From: Haliscomenobacteraceae bacterium
GTDB taxonomy: Bacteria > Bacteroidota > Bacteroidia > Chitinophagales > Saprospiraceae
Assembly (NCBI GenBank): GCA_947501115.1
Contig: CANMVX010000008.1
Span: 1-64,000 of the forward strand
DNA length: 64,000 bases
Direction: 5' to 3'
In this document: in pieces, positions 43,263 through 52,538 of the stretch
Layout of the letters: each line of letters starts with the position of its first letter
Numbering within the stretch: position 1 is the first letter of the stretch
Made by a program: the position numbers and the translations under genes
Notes under the pieces: model-generated
Told to the model about the DNA's origin: nothing
What the model saw: only the letters and a program-made list of their open reading frames with translations
Database searches by the model: none

Positions 43263-44477
43263 TCAAATTTTTTCCTGTTTGAAAAAAAACATAAATAATA
43301 AGAGAACCAGGGAAGCGATGCCGGCAGGAACTAACCAAACATTTGTCCAATTGGTTACATTGGATAAAGTATTCATGTCCTTTACATAACCTGCAATTAA
43401 ATTACCTAATAACATACCAATACCATAAGTTGCCAAAGTAATTAAACCCTGGGCCTGTGCTTTTATAGCCGTTCCAGCTTTCTTATCGATATAAATTTGT
43501 CCGCTTACAAAGAAAAAATCGTAACAAACTCCATGAAGTAAAATAGCTAAATAGAGCATCCAGGGGGTGTTATCAGCTGTTCCGTACCCAAAAAACAGGA
43601 ATCGAATAACCCATGCCAATAAACCGATGATAAATATATTTTTTAATCCCCATTTGCGATAGGCAAACGGTAACATTAGTAGAAAAACAATTTCTGAAAC
43701 CTGCCCGAGAGACATTTTATTTTCAATAGCAAAGCTATCGGCATTGATACTCGGAAATGCCAGAATATAAGCATCAGTTAAAGAGGGATTTGCCCAGGTA
43801 TAGTAAAAAGCTAAAGGAATACAAATAAGTACGGAGGAAATAAAAAATAGCGAAAATGATTTTGATTTAAACAAAACAAAAGCATCTTTTCCTATTAATT
43901 GAGTATAAGAAAATGGTTCCTTTGATTTGCCGGGAGGGGTATGGGGCAGAAAAAATGAAAAAACACCCAATACTAAAGATAATAATAAGGCTAATTGGAA
44001 AATGGTAGCTTTATCTCCCCAGCCATACCAACCTACAACGTTTACGATGACAATCCAGGCTATGGTTCCAAATACCCTGATTGGAGGGAACTCAATTTCT
44101 GGATTGGCCATCTGCCTCATCGCAATGGAGGTAGTCAGTGATATCGCTGGAGTGAAGGTTAAACAATAAAGTAACAGCACCCAAATAAATGTGCTTGGTT
44201 CTTTTATATTTATGAGCCAGAATAAAATGGCTGCCCCCATCAAACTTAAAATTCCAAGTAACCTTTGCGCCGCTATGTATCTATCGGCTAATAGACCTAC
44301 CAAAAAAGGAGAGGCAATCATGGCAATGGAAAACATGGCATAAGCGTTTCCCACTTGTACGCCACTCGCTTCTAATTGATTGCTGAGATATTTACTCATT
44401 TGCCCATACCAGGATCCCCAAATACAGTACAGTAAAAACATCATTATGGAGAGGGCTATTTTTGTTTTCCAGGACAT
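43263..44477 (-). CDS. NupG-family nucleoside/H+ symporter (MFS)
   Basis: 404 residues, 12 predicted membrane helices. The N-terminus (MMFLLYCIWGSWYGQMSKYLSNQL), LVGLLADRYIAAQRLLGILSLMGAAI and the mid-protein FPPIRVFGTIAWIVIVNVVGW are typical of the nucleoside:H+ symporter branch of MFS. The C-terminal half has HGVCYDFFFVSGQIYIDKKAG. Transports nucleosides in E. coli; the exact substrate here is uncertain. First gene of a minus-strand run: permease, isomerase, PspC-like, PHM-like lipoprotein. Confidence 0.87.
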   Translation of the reverse strand: MSWKTKIALSIMMFLLYCIWGSWYGQMSKYLSNQLEASGVQVGNAYAMFSIAMIASPFLVGLLADRYIAAQRLLGILSLMGAAILFWLINIKEPSTFIWVLLLYCLTFTPAISLTTSIAMRQMANPEIEFPPIRVFGTIAWIVIVNVVGWYGWGDKATIFQLALLLSLVLGVFSFFLPHTPPGKSKEPFSYTQLIGKDAFVLFKSKSFSLFFISSVLICIPLAFYYTWANPSLTDAYILAFPSINADSFAIENKMSLGQVSEIVFLLMLPFAYRKWGLKNIFIIGLLAWVIRFLFFGYGTADNTPWMLYLAILLHGVCYDFFFVSGQIYIDKKAGTAIKAQAQGLITLATYGIGMLLGNLIAGYVKDMNTLSNVTNWTNVWLVPAGIASLVLLLFMFFFKQEKI

Positions 44478-44629
44478 TTCTTTTTACTTTAGGGTGTTTT
44501 TTGTTAATTTCCTTTCAATATAGGTAATTTTTCAAAAAAAGAATTGAAACTTTTTAAAGTTATATTGAATTTAAATACACATTTTTTAAACAAAAGAACT
44601 AAATCTTTCATTTATAATAAAAAAAACTC

Positions 44630-45181
44630 ATGAAATTAACCTCATTTTTTCATCTCTTCCTCTTTCTTTGTATAGGAACAGTGGGAACAGCTCAAACCAG
44701 CATGTCCAATTCAATTCATTCTTTTACGGTAAACTCATTGGAAGGTGAACCCATCCCATTGTCCAATTATAAGGGTAAAATGATTCTGGTCGTTAATACG
44801 GCATCTAAGTGCGGCTATACGCCTCAGTTTGCTGGATTACAGGAGTTATACAGTAAATATCAGGATAAATTGGTTATCCTTGGTTTTCCATGTAACCAGT
44901 TTATGAGTCAGGATCCAGGTTCAGCGACAGAAATCAAAGAATTTTGTCAAAAAAATTACGGAGTGAGTTTTCCAATGGCTGAAAAAATTGATGTTAAAGG
45001 AGATAATGTTGCTCCTATCTACGCCTGGCTTACACAGAAAGAGAAAAATGGGGTGTTAGATGCTAAAGTTGCCTGGAATTTCAATAAATTCTTAATTGAT
45101 GAAGATGGTAAATTAGTAGCTTATTTCCCAAGTAGTGTGAAACCTTTGAGCGAAGATATTCTAAAATATATCAATAAATAA
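44630..45181 (+). CDS. glutathione peroxidase (Cys type, exported)
   Basis: 183 residues with a signal peptide of about 21 residues (ending GTAQ), so probably periplasmic. Catalytic Cys61 in NTASKCGYTPQFAGLQ replaces selenocysteine; the supporting Gln and Trp are in LGFPCNQF and VAWNFNKFLID. Such enzymes usually draw electrons from thioredoxin rather than glutathione. Alone on the plus strand between minus-strand runs, followed at once by a strong bidirectional terminator. Confidence 0.94.
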   Translation: MKLTSFFHLFLFLCIGTVGTAQTSMSNSIHSFTVNSLEGEPIPLSNYKGKMILVVNTASKCGYTPQFAGLQELYSKYQDKLVILGFPCNQFMSQDPGSATEIKEFCQKNYGVSFPMAEKIDVKGDNVAPIYAWLTQKEKNGVLDAKVAWNFNKFLIDEDGKLVAYFPSSVKPLSEDILKYINK

Positions 45182-45182
45182 G

Positions 45183-45216
45183 AAATAAAAGGGGGCCTGC
45201 AAGCCCCCTTTTATTT
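45183..45216. terminator. bidirectional rho-independent terminator
   Basis: Fourteen-bp stem: 45183-45196 pairs with 45203-45216 (AAATAAAAGGGGGC and its complement) around a 6-nt loop; U-rich on both strands. Shared by the glutathione peroxidase gene and the convergent membrane-protein gene. Confidence 0.88.
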
Positions 45217-45693
45217 TTAGAACGGCAAAGTAGGGTAGGGTACAAAATGAGAGGCTACCCGAGTAATTGCGGGAGCCAATACAAAACTTAGCACCAATAT
45301 AATAATAGCGTGCACTAAAGCAATTTCTATATTATTTTTCCTCAACTCATTTAGTTCAGATTCAGGTGTTAAGAAACCTGTGATAAAAAAGGTAATTCTA
45401 AAGAGTACATAAGAAAAAATCCACATTCCAGCAAAGAAAAGCAGGGCAAAACCTATGGCTTTTGCCCACTCGTTTTGACTAATTAAAAATCGCATGGCAT
45501 CAGAACTTGTGTCTGATATATGATTTAAATTAATACCAGCTGCGAGCAGAGAAGAGCCAAAAACAATGAGTATGGCAGCATTTTTTTCTTCCAGATATTT
45601 ATCGAAGAAATTCGATTGTACTCGGGCAAAGGTGAATAGGTAAAAAATTGATAGTATGGTTAAGGTGCCTAAGTCCATCCATTCGTTTAGCAT
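45217..45693 (-). CDS. four-helix membrane protein of unknown function
   Basis: 158 residues. Hydrophobic helices at about 8-25, 40-55, 75-100 and 127-150, with the charged loop KYLEEKNAA between the first two and PESELNELRKNNIE before the last. No enzymatic motif is visible. It lies 11 bp after the transglutaminase-like gene and is the last gene in a run with AlkB and the BNR protein. Confidence 0.72.
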   Translation of the reverse strand: MLNEWMDLGTLTILSIFYLFTFARVQSNFFDKYLEEKNAAILIVFGSSLLAAGINLNHISDTSSDAMRFLISQNEWAKAIGFALLFFAGMWIFSYVLFRITFFITGFLTPESELNELRKNNIEIALVHAIIILVLSFVLAPAITRVASHFVPYPTLPF

Positions 45694-45704
45694 AATTTTT
45701 TATT

Positions 45705-46541
45705 TTAAGGTAATACAATATCCCATTTATTCAAATTTACATCTGGGTTTACACCAAGACCCCAGTCTTTTCCGGTAAGTTCCCACACGTAATATTTTTT
45801 CCCTCTCTGGTCTTTGATATGAGCTGACCCTGCTTCCGGGCTTTTTGGCAAATGAACAGCGAGCATAGAATGTTCTTCTCCATTTATGACTACCGCGTCA
45901 AAGCCTAAATTTTTTAACACCGCATAAGCAAATACCGTTCTTGTATCGCAATCGCCAGCTTCATGGTATAGGAACTCCATGGGGGAATAAACGCCAAAGG
46001 GTTGAATATTTCCGCAGCATCCCTGTCCGCTTTCCAGTGGGGCACAGTTGTTTATGTATTTGATTCCATTTAAGACATAAGGACAATTTTCATTGATAAT
46101 CAATGTATAGGGGATAGCCTGAATACTTGATATGATTAAATTTAATGCGCCCATATAATTCAGATTAGCCTCATCAATGATATTTTTATAACCTGATGCA
46201 AGTTCATTGGTTGGAAATTCAACGGCGCTTAAAAGTTGTTCATATATAAATTTACAATATTCAATATCTGAAAGTTCATATTCCGGATAGCCAATATTTT
46301 CGCGGGTAGAAACACTTTCATCGTATAATTCCTGACAAACGGGAAAAGACATTTCATAATTTTTCCCATCTAAAGAATTCCATGCCCATTGTTTATCCAA
46401 TGATTTACACCCTGTTGCCTCATTATAGGGAATATCCTCAGGAATGGGTGGTCTCACAACCGTTTCATCCACCGCCTCTTCCCCACTCAAAAGGAGGTAA
46501 ATGAGGTAACCTAAGAAAATCCAAAAAAGTAACTTTTTCAT
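45705..46541 (-). CDS. membrane-anchored transglutaminase-like protein
   Basis: 278 residues, N-terminal membrane helix at about 4-18. The catalytic core of a transglutaminase-like/papain fold is suggested by Cys198 in HEAGDCDTRTVFAYAVLKNLGF, His224 in NGEEHSMLAVHLP and Glu254 in YYVWELTGKDW, in the right order and spacing. Two further paired Cys (CGCC-like, near 175-176) may form a disulfide. Function unknown. It lies between AlkB (17 bp upstream) and the four-helix membrane gene. Confidence 0.7.
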   Translation of the reverse strand: MKKLLFWIFLGYLIYLLLSGEEAVDETVVRPPIPEDIPYNEATGCKSLDKQWAWNSLDGKNYEMSFPVCQELYDESVSTRENIGYPEYELSDIEYCKFIYEQLLSAVEFPTNELASGYKNIIDEANLNYMGALNLIISSIQAIPYTLIINENCPYVLNGIKYINNCAPLESGQGCCGNIQPFGVYSPMEFLYHEAGDCDTRTVFAYAVLKNLGFDAVVINGEEHSMLAVHLPKSPEAGSAHIKDQRGKKYYVWELTGKDWGLGVNPDVNLNKWDIVLP

Positions 46542-46558
46542 TTATTCTTTTCAAATTT

Positions 46559-47143
46559 TTAAACAACCCATCTAAAGGTCAAATTAATTCTTGGGTCCTT
46601 TATTTTAGCTGATTTTGGTAAGGAATGTACCCAATGAGTTTGCGTATTTGACTTCATAAGTAGTACACTTCCACTTTCTAAAATAATGGATATTACTTCC
46701 TTAGTTATTTTATGTCGGAAGCTAAAGGTTCTTTCGGCGCCAAAACTAAGAGAAGCAATCGTAGGATTTAATCCAAATTCTTTGTCATCGTCACTATGCC
46801 AGGTCATTCCCTCGTTTCCATGATGATAAAAATTACATAAACAAGCATTAAATGAAGCGTTTGTTACTGTTTCGGTTTTCTCCCTTATGGGAAGTAACAA
46901 AGGATGCCAGGGAATAGCTGATTTAGTTGTTCGGGAATAAGTATAGGTAAATGCTTTATCACCATACCAGGCTACTTTTCTATTAGTCGTTATTTTTTTT
47001 CCAAACATCATTAGCTCATCATGTTGCCAGTGCAAATGTTGTTGCATTTCACGAAGAAGATTTTCAGCGTTGGGCTTATCCCAAATACATTTTTCGTAAT
47101 AAACTTCCCCATCGTAAGGTAAAATATTCTGACTATCGAGCAT
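46559..47143 (-). CDS. alkB: AlkB-family 2-oxoglutarate/Fe(II) dioxygenase
   Basis: Oxidative demethylation of alkylated bases such as 1-meA and 3-meC in DNA or RNA. 194 residues. Iron ligands His116, Asp118 (MTWHSDDD) and His173 (HWVHSLP); 2-oxoglutarate arginines Arg185 and Arg191 in DPRINLTFR. Nucleotide-recognition loop LPYDGEVYYEK and NACLCNFYHHGNEG. The ATG is next to the stop codon of the upstream BNR gene, indicating coupled transcription. Confidence 0.93.
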   Translation of the reverse strand: MLDSQNILPYDGEVYYEKCIWDKPNAENLLREMQQHLHWQHDELMMFGKKITTNRKVAWYGDKAFTYTYSRTTKSAIPWHPLLLPIREKTETVTNASFNACLCNFYHHGNEGMTWHSDDDKEFGLNPTIASLSFGAERTFSFRHKITKEVISIILESGSVLLMKSNTQTHWVHSLPKSAKIKDPRINLTFRWVV

Positions 47144-50100
47144 TTAATTCTTCCTTTGGTAAAGATTTATGGCACCAACCCCATTTTCCAATAACCATTT
47201 ATTAAGAGCGGGTAATTCGATGTCCATGATATTTAGTGCTTCTTTATAAGCGGCAGACCAAAGCGCATCTAGCCTTTTTTGTTCATCCAGGACAGCCTTA
47301 GTGACCACCGGAATATCACTTTCTGCCTGATTTACTAAAAACAGATAATTACCTGTCATTTTATTTTCAAAATTATCAACGTCATCATACGCTTTTGATT
47401 TTCGCTGTACCATGTTCTTGTCCCAATTTTCAATATCCTCAATTAATTTATTAGAGGTACTTAAATCTAGCTTAACGTTAGATTCTTTTTTTATAAGGTA
47501 AAGTATGCTTCGATCCAATTGTTCCTTATATTCACTCATTTGGTTTACCGTATTAACCATAGTGGTATAGGTACTTGATAATTGGGTCAACAATGTATTA
47601 TATTCCTGGTAAACCTCTTTGGGAACATTAATATGAGGATTTGATAAGATATTCACCTCTTTTGACCATTTTTCCCCGGCAAATTCCAATTCAACGATGT
47701 ATTTACCAGGCATCAACTTATGACCACGATAACTTCCTTCTATATAAACATTTGGCACGCCGGGTCTTGAAAAGGTCCTCATATCCCATACAAAACGATT
47801 TAAGCCTTTAGATACACTTAAAACAGGTTCTTTTGAGGGTCCTCCATCATACCTTTGGAAATGTGACTTTTGATCACTGGTAAATGTTCTTACCAATGTA
47901 TTATTTGAATCATAAATATTCATTTTCAATTTTTCCAATGGATTATTACTTTGATCTTTTGGCAAATGATAGTAAATCACCACCCCTGTAGAAGGATTGA
48001 CGCCTTCCTTAAGGTCAGTTCCACTGGCATCATTTCCAGGTTCATTTAACTTACTTCCACCATTCACCTGATAGGTATCTTCTATAGGATAAAGAAGTGT
48101 TTTAGTTGAATCACTGACATTATAATTTCTAATTACCTCCAGGTCATCTAAAATCCAGAAAGAACGACCAGAGGTTGCTGCGATCAAATCACCATGTTTA
48201 ATCATTAAATCAGTGACAGGTACAACGGGGAAATTCAATGTAAACGGTTTCCAGGTTGTTCCTCCATTTCTTGAAATATAAAGGCCGGTTTCTGTTCCTG
48301 CAAAGAGTAATCCAGGTAACTTATCATCTTCACGAACCACCCGGGTATAGGCACCTTCTGGAATACCACTGGAAATATTGGTCCAGGTTTTACCATAATT
48401 TGTGGTCTTAAACAGATATGGTTTAAAATCATTAAATTTATATCTGGTAGCTGCTATGTAAGCAATGGCCTTATTGTGAGGGGAAACCTCAATAGCGTTT
48501 ATTAGACATTCAGGAAGAACAGGTGGGGTAACATTTTTCCATGTTTTGCCTCCGTCCATGGTCAGATGAACCAATCCGTCATCACTACCTGTCCAAATTA
48601 CCCCTTTTTCATGTTGTGATTCAAGGACATAACTTAAAGTGCCATAATTTTCGGCACCCACAATCTCATTGGTGAAAGGTCCACCTCCTTTACCTTGTTT
48701 GTCCTTATCATTTCTGGTTAAATCAGGTGATACTTCCTCCCAGGATAGGCCCATATCCTTGGTTTTAAGTAAAACCTGAGCTCCATGATAGAATGTATTG
48801 GCCTCATGTTTTGACCAGATAATAGGAGCGTTCCAATTGTACCTGTATTTCATGTATTTTGGTTCCAGTGCAAGATATTGAATAGGCGAAGGCATAATAT
48901 TGGAACTGGCCTCAGCTTTTGTATCTAATATATCAATAGTACCCAGGTAACTTCCTCCCATGACAAAACGAGGATTATCAGGATCGAAGGCTAAAAATGC
49001 GCTTTCACCTCCTGCTGAACTGACCCAATCTTTTGTGCTAATTCCATAATTGCCTAATGATCGTGAGGCAATTGAAACGGAGGTATTGTCTTGTTGTCCA
49101 CCATAAATTCTATATGGAAACTGATTATCAACATTAATGCGATATATCTGCGCAGTAGGCATATTTTGTTGCTCCGTCCAGTTTGCTCCTCTGTCAAATG
49201 TAATAGAAGCACCGCCATCGTCTGCGATGACCATATTCTTTGAATTTTTAGGATTAATCCAAAGATCGTGATGATCACCATGTGAGGTGTTTAATATTTC
49301 CCATGTTTTGCCGCCATCAATAGATCTTAGTGCAGGTGGCCCCAAAACATACACCGTGTGTTCATCATTTGGATCAGCGAAAACCTCTATGTAGTACCAG
49401 GCACGTTGAACGAGCCGGTGATCACTGCTTATCTTAGACCAGTTTGCACCTGCATTTGTTGATACAAAAAGCCCTCCTTCCTCTTTTTCAGTATCACCTT
49501 CGATGAGGGCATAAACAACATCTGAATTTGCTCCACTGACAGAAATTCCCATTTTACCTTTCCCATCGGGAAGGCCTTTGTGTATCTTAAACCAGGATTC
49601 ACCTCCATCGACCGATTTATACAGACCGCTTCCTGGACCGCCACTGGTAACTTTCCATGGTGAACGGTTGTGTTCCCACATGGAAGCATACATAATCAAT
49701 GCATTATTTGGATCGATGGAAAGGTCATTGCAACCTGTTCCATTATCTACAAAAAGGGTGTTTTTCCAGGTTTTACCACCGTCGGTACTTTTATAAATGC
49801 CTCTTTCAGGGGTTGGACCATTTAAAGCGCCTTGAGCAGCTACATATACAATGTCAGGATTTGTTGGATGAATGATTATTCTGGCTATTTGCCTTGTTTT
49901 ATCTAATCCTATTTTTGTCCAGGTTCTACCTGCGTCGGTTGATTTATAAACGCCATCACCATAAGAAGTCATGACACCCCTTGGCGCATGTTCGCCCATT
50001 CCACAATACACAATGTTTGGGTCAGAGGTAGAAACAGCTACAGCGCCGACAGACCCGGTTTTAAAAAATCCATCGGAAATATTAAACCAATTATGACCTG

Positions 50101-50341
50101 CATCACTGGTTTTCCACAAGCCTCCGCCTGTTGTACCCATATAATAGGTGAGCGGGTCATTTGAAACGCCAGTTGCCGTAACAGATCTTCCACCTCTAAA
50201 AGGACCGATATTTCTCCATTTTACAGGGTGGAAATAGTCTTGCTCAACGGTAATAGAAGGTTGTTTGCTACTTTCCTGGGCGGTAAGAGATAAACCACAA
50301 ATTGCAATGATTAGGAATAAAAAGTTAATTTTAAATGACAT
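47144..50341 (-). CDS. large exported BNR/VPS10-type beta-propeller protein
   Basis: 1065 residues with a signal peptide (about 20 residues, ending LTAQ). At least ten Asp-box/BNR-like words of the type GGKTW are spread over residues 70-760 ([76 protein letters not shown]), the pattern of sortilin/VPS10-like ten-bladed propellers. After about 770 comes an Ig-like part ([13 protein letters not shown]) and a helical C-terminus. Often labelled glycosyl hydrolase, but no catalytic residues are evident; ligand binding in the periplasm or at the cell surface is the safer reading. Confidence 0.88.
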   Translation of the reverse strand: MSFKINFLFLIIAICGLSLTAQESSKQPSITVEQDYFHPVKWRNIGPFRGGRSVTATGVSNDPLTYYMGTTGGGLWKTSDAGHNWFNISDGFFKTGSVGAVAVSTSDPNIVYCGMGEHAPRGVMTSYGDGVYKSTDAGRTWTKIGLDKTRQIARIIIHPTNPDIVYVAAQGALNGPTPERGIYKSTDGGKTWKNTLFVDNGTGCNDLSIDPNNALIMYASMWEHNRSPWKVTSGGPGSGLYKSVDGGESWFKIHKGLPDGKGKMGISVSGANSDVVYALIEGDTEKEEGGLFVSTNAGANWSKISSDHRLVQRAWYYIEVFADPNDEHTVYVLGPPALRSIDGGKTWEILNTSHGDHHDLWINPKNSKNMVIADDGGASITFDRGANWTEQQNMPTAQIYRINVDNQFPYRIYGGQQDNTSVSIASRSLGNYGISTKDWVSSAGGESAFLAFDPDNPRFVMGGSYLGTIDILDTKAEASSNIMPSPIQYLALEPKYMKYRYNWNAPIIWSKHEANTFYHGAQVLLKTKDMGLSWEEVSPDLTRNDKDKQGKGGGPFTNEIVGAENYGTLSYVLESQHEKGVIWTGSDDGLVHLTMDGGKTWKNVTPPVLPECLINAIEVSPHNKAIAYIAATRYKFNDFKPYLFKTTNYGKTWTNISSGIPEGAYTRVVREDDKLPGLLFAGTETGLYISRNGGTTWKPFTLNFPVVPVTDLMIKHGDLIAATSGRSFWILDDLEVIRNYNVSDSTKTLLYPIEDTYQVNGGSKLNEPGNDASGTDLKEGVNPSTGVVIYYHLPKDQSNNPLEKLKMNIYDSNNTLVRTFTSDQKSHFQRYDGGPSKEPVLSVSKGLNRFVWDMRTFSRPGVPNVYIEGSYRGHKLMPGKYIVELEFAGEKWSKEVNILSNPHINVPKEVYQEYNTLLTQLSSTYTTMVNTVNQMSEYKEQLDRSILYLIKKESNVKLDLSTSNKLIEDIENWDKNMVQRKSKAYDDVDNFENKMTGNYLFLVNQAESDIPVVTKAVLDEQKRLDALWSAAYKEALNIMDIELPALNKWLLENGVGAINLYQRKN

Positions 50342-50470
50342 GAATATAAATTTTGGTTTGGTGCATTCAAAAAAATCAAATTGATGAACAATTTAGCGAA
50401 ATTATAAATGTAAATTGTTTTTTTAGTTGAAAAATATAATATAAAAATTAGGATAAGTTAATTAAAATAC

Positions 50471-50478
50471 TACATTTG
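50471..50478 (+). promoter_or_regulatory. putative -7 box upstream of the SulP-DAB locus
   Basis: TACATTTG, 17 bp before the start of the small exported protein and 456 bp before SulP. No good TTG element at 19 bp. Confidence 0.45.
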
Positions 50479-50495
50479 CATAATTAAGCTTTTAT

Positions 50496-50846
50496 ATGTA
50501 TGTTATCAGGCGTTTTATTTTTCTTCTTGCTTGCTTCTTGCTCCTTGGCAAAGATGTAACCTACGCCTATTCGCTATCTCACAAACTAGAGATTCAATTA
50601 AAACAAAAGCATCTCAAAAATGGAGAGGATTTTATAAATCCTTTTTCCATAAATGATTCAGTTAAACTTTTAATAGTTGAAAACGAAGAAATAGAAGATG
50701 ATTTGTTATTTGGTTTTGCCGAATCATATACTTTTCTCCCACCTCCTACCCAACCAAATGGAAGCTTAGTAGCAAATTCCAGTTTGCTTTTTCACCTTAT
50801 CATCAATAGGGTAATCCTTTTTTGTTCCTTAAAGATTGATTGTTAA
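50496..50846 (+). CDS. small exported hypothetical protein ahead of SulP
   Basis: 116 residues, not recognised. A basic-hydrophobic start (MYVIRRFIFLLACFLLLGKDVTYAYS) looks like a signal peptide; the rest has KLEIQLKQKH, an acidic stretch NEEIEDDLLFGF, a proline-rich FLPPPTQPNG and a hydrophobic C-terminus (LLFHLIINRVILFCSLKI). It starts just after a -7 box and ends 87 bp before the SulP start on the same strand, so it may belong to the carbon-uptake transcript. It could also be a spurious reading of a long leader. Confidence 0.5.
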   Translation: MYVIRRFIFLLACFLLLGKDVTYAYSLSHKLEIQLKQKHLKNGEDFINPFSINDSVKLLIVENEEIEDDLLFGFAESYTFLPPPTQPNGSLVANSSLLFHLIINRVILFCSLKIDC

Positions 50847-50933
50847 ATAAACATCACGCAGGTTTCACCAGGAAACATCATTTAGTGGTTTATTTTTTAA
50901 CAACTCTTAAAAAGAGTTTTAATCTTTAATACA

Positions 50934-52523
50934 ATGGATTCCAATAAAAATTCATCCAACATTAACACAGTAAAGGGAAAAGAATCTATTCAAAGTTCGG
51001 ATATCATATCTGGGCTGATTGTTTCCTTACTGGCTCTTCCCCTAAGTTTAGGTATAGCCAAAGCATCTGATTTTCCTCCGCTAATGGGTCTTATTTCAGC
51101 TATTATTGGAGGTATGGTCGTTTCCTTTTTTGCTGGATCCAAATTAACGATAAAAGGACCTGCGGCAGGTCTCATTGTTATTGCTGCCAGTGCTGTGGCC
51201 GATTTTGGTGGTGGGGAGAAAGGTTGGCATTTGGCCCTGGGCACCATCATAGTGGCTGGTGTCATTCAGATTCTTTTTGGCGTATTTAAACTTGGAAAAT
51301 TGGCAAACTTTTTTCCTTTATCTGCCATTCATGGTATGCTTGCTGCCATAGGATTGATCATCATAGCAAAACAAATCCCCGTTTTGTTAAATGTAGATCC
51401 ACTATTTGCAAAAGGTAAAGATCCATTGGAGTTATTGGCATCTATCCCGGAATTTATCTTCAATATGAATCCGAAAGTTGCCGTGATTGGTATAATTTCT
51501 CTTATTATTTTATTTGTTTGGCCAACCTTAAAAAATCCAATATTAAGGAAAATTCCTACACCGCTCATCATTTTAGCATTTTCTATTCCTGCCGGAATCT
51601 TCCTGGATTTTAAGAATACTGCTCCAACTTATACCTTAGTTCATATAGGCAATTTTATAGATAGCTTACAGATGAATGCCGATTTTTCAGGACTAAGCCA
51701 AACCGGTATTTTTATTAAATACGTTATCATGTTTGCCTTAGTTGGAACTTTAGAATCCTTATTAACGGTTAAAGCGATTGATATTCTTGATCCTGCTAAA
51801 CAAAAATCAAATACAAATAAGGATTTGATAGCCATAGGCATAGGAAATATAATCAGTGGAATTTTGGGCGGTCTTCCAATGATTTCAGAGGTGGCAAGAA
51901 GTTCAAATAATCTTTACAATGGGGGAAAAACAAGATGGGCTAATTTTTTCCATGGCTTTTTTATCTTGATATTTCTTTTACTTGCCGTTCCGTTACTTGA
52001 AATGATTCCCAACACTGCCTTAGCCGCTATGTTGATTACCGTAGGATTTAAACTGGCTCATCCAATGGAATTCGTTCACATATTTAAAATAGGTAAAGAT
52101 CAATTAGCTATTTTCCTGGTAACAATCTTTTTTACTTTATTCGAAGATTTATTGGTAGGTATTGCAGCGGGCATAGTATTAAAATTAATCATTCACTTGT
52201 TTAATGGTGCAAAATTTAAAAGTTTGTTTAAAGCAACCATCAGAGTGGTTGATGAAGAATTTGGCCCCAGATTAATTATTGAACAATGCGCTGTTTTTTC
52301 AAATTGGCTTGGATTAAAAAAGATCCTGGATGAACTCCCTCAAAAGGAAGTTATTTCGATTGATTTTTCTGAACTAAGTTTAGTTGACCATTCCGTATTG
52401 GAAAATCTTCATCATTTTAAAGATGATTATGAAAGTTTAGGCGGTAAGGTAGAATTTCAGGGATTAGATCAGTTAAATCAAATGTCTAATCATCCTTTGG
52501 CCGCCAGAAGACTAAAATCCTAA
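50934..52523 (+). CDS. SulP-family anion transporter (probable bicarbonate transporter)
   Basis: 529 residues, with a multi-helix transport domain and a C-terminal STAS domain from about 430 (VISIDFSELSLVDHSVLENLHHFKDD). Transport-domain marks: SGLIVSLLALPLSLGIAKASDFPP, GLISAIIGGMVVSFFAGSKLTIKGPAAGLIVI, and IGNIISGILGGLPMISEVARSSNN. SulP proteins carry sulfate, bicarbonate or other anions; the sequence does not tell which. Because dabA starts 15 bp downstream and dabB follows, bicarbonate is the most likely substrate. Confidence 0.88.
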   Translation: MDSNKNSSNINTVKGKESIQSSDIISGLIVSLLALPLSLGIAKASDFPPLMGLISAIIGGMVVSFFAGSKLTIKGPAAGLIVIAASAVADFGGGEKGWHLALGTIIVAGVIQILFGVFKLGKLANFFPLSAIHGMLAAIGLIIIAKQIPVLLNVDPLFAKGKDPLELLASIPEFIFNMNPKVAVIGIISLIILFVWPTLKNPILRKIPTPLIILAFSIPAGIFLDFKNTAPTYTLVHIGNFIDSLQMNADFSGLSQTGIFIKYVIMFALVGTLESLLTVKAIDILDPAKQKSNTNKDLIAIGIGNIISGILGGLPMISEVARSSNNLYNGGKTRWANFFHGFFILIFLLLAVPLLEMIPNTALAAMLITVGFKLAHPMEFVHIFKIGKDQLAIFLVTIFFTLFEDLLVGIAAGIVLKLIIHLFNGAKFKSLFKATIRVVDEEFGPRLIIEQCAVFSNWLGLKKILDELPQKEVISIDFSELSLVDHSVLENLHHFKDDYESLGGKVEFQGLDQLNQMSNHPLAARRLKS

Positions 52524-52538
52524 TTTAAACCGGAGAAA

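Noticed and set aside
49429-49689. 86-residue ORF in the same strand as the BNR protein, other frame
   Set aside because: Shadow of the repetitive propeller gene; no independent start signal.
47144-50341. Classifying the BNR protein as a glycosyl hydrolase
   Set aside because: The repeats are Asp-box propeller blades; I see no conserved sialidase or other hydrolase catalytic residues.
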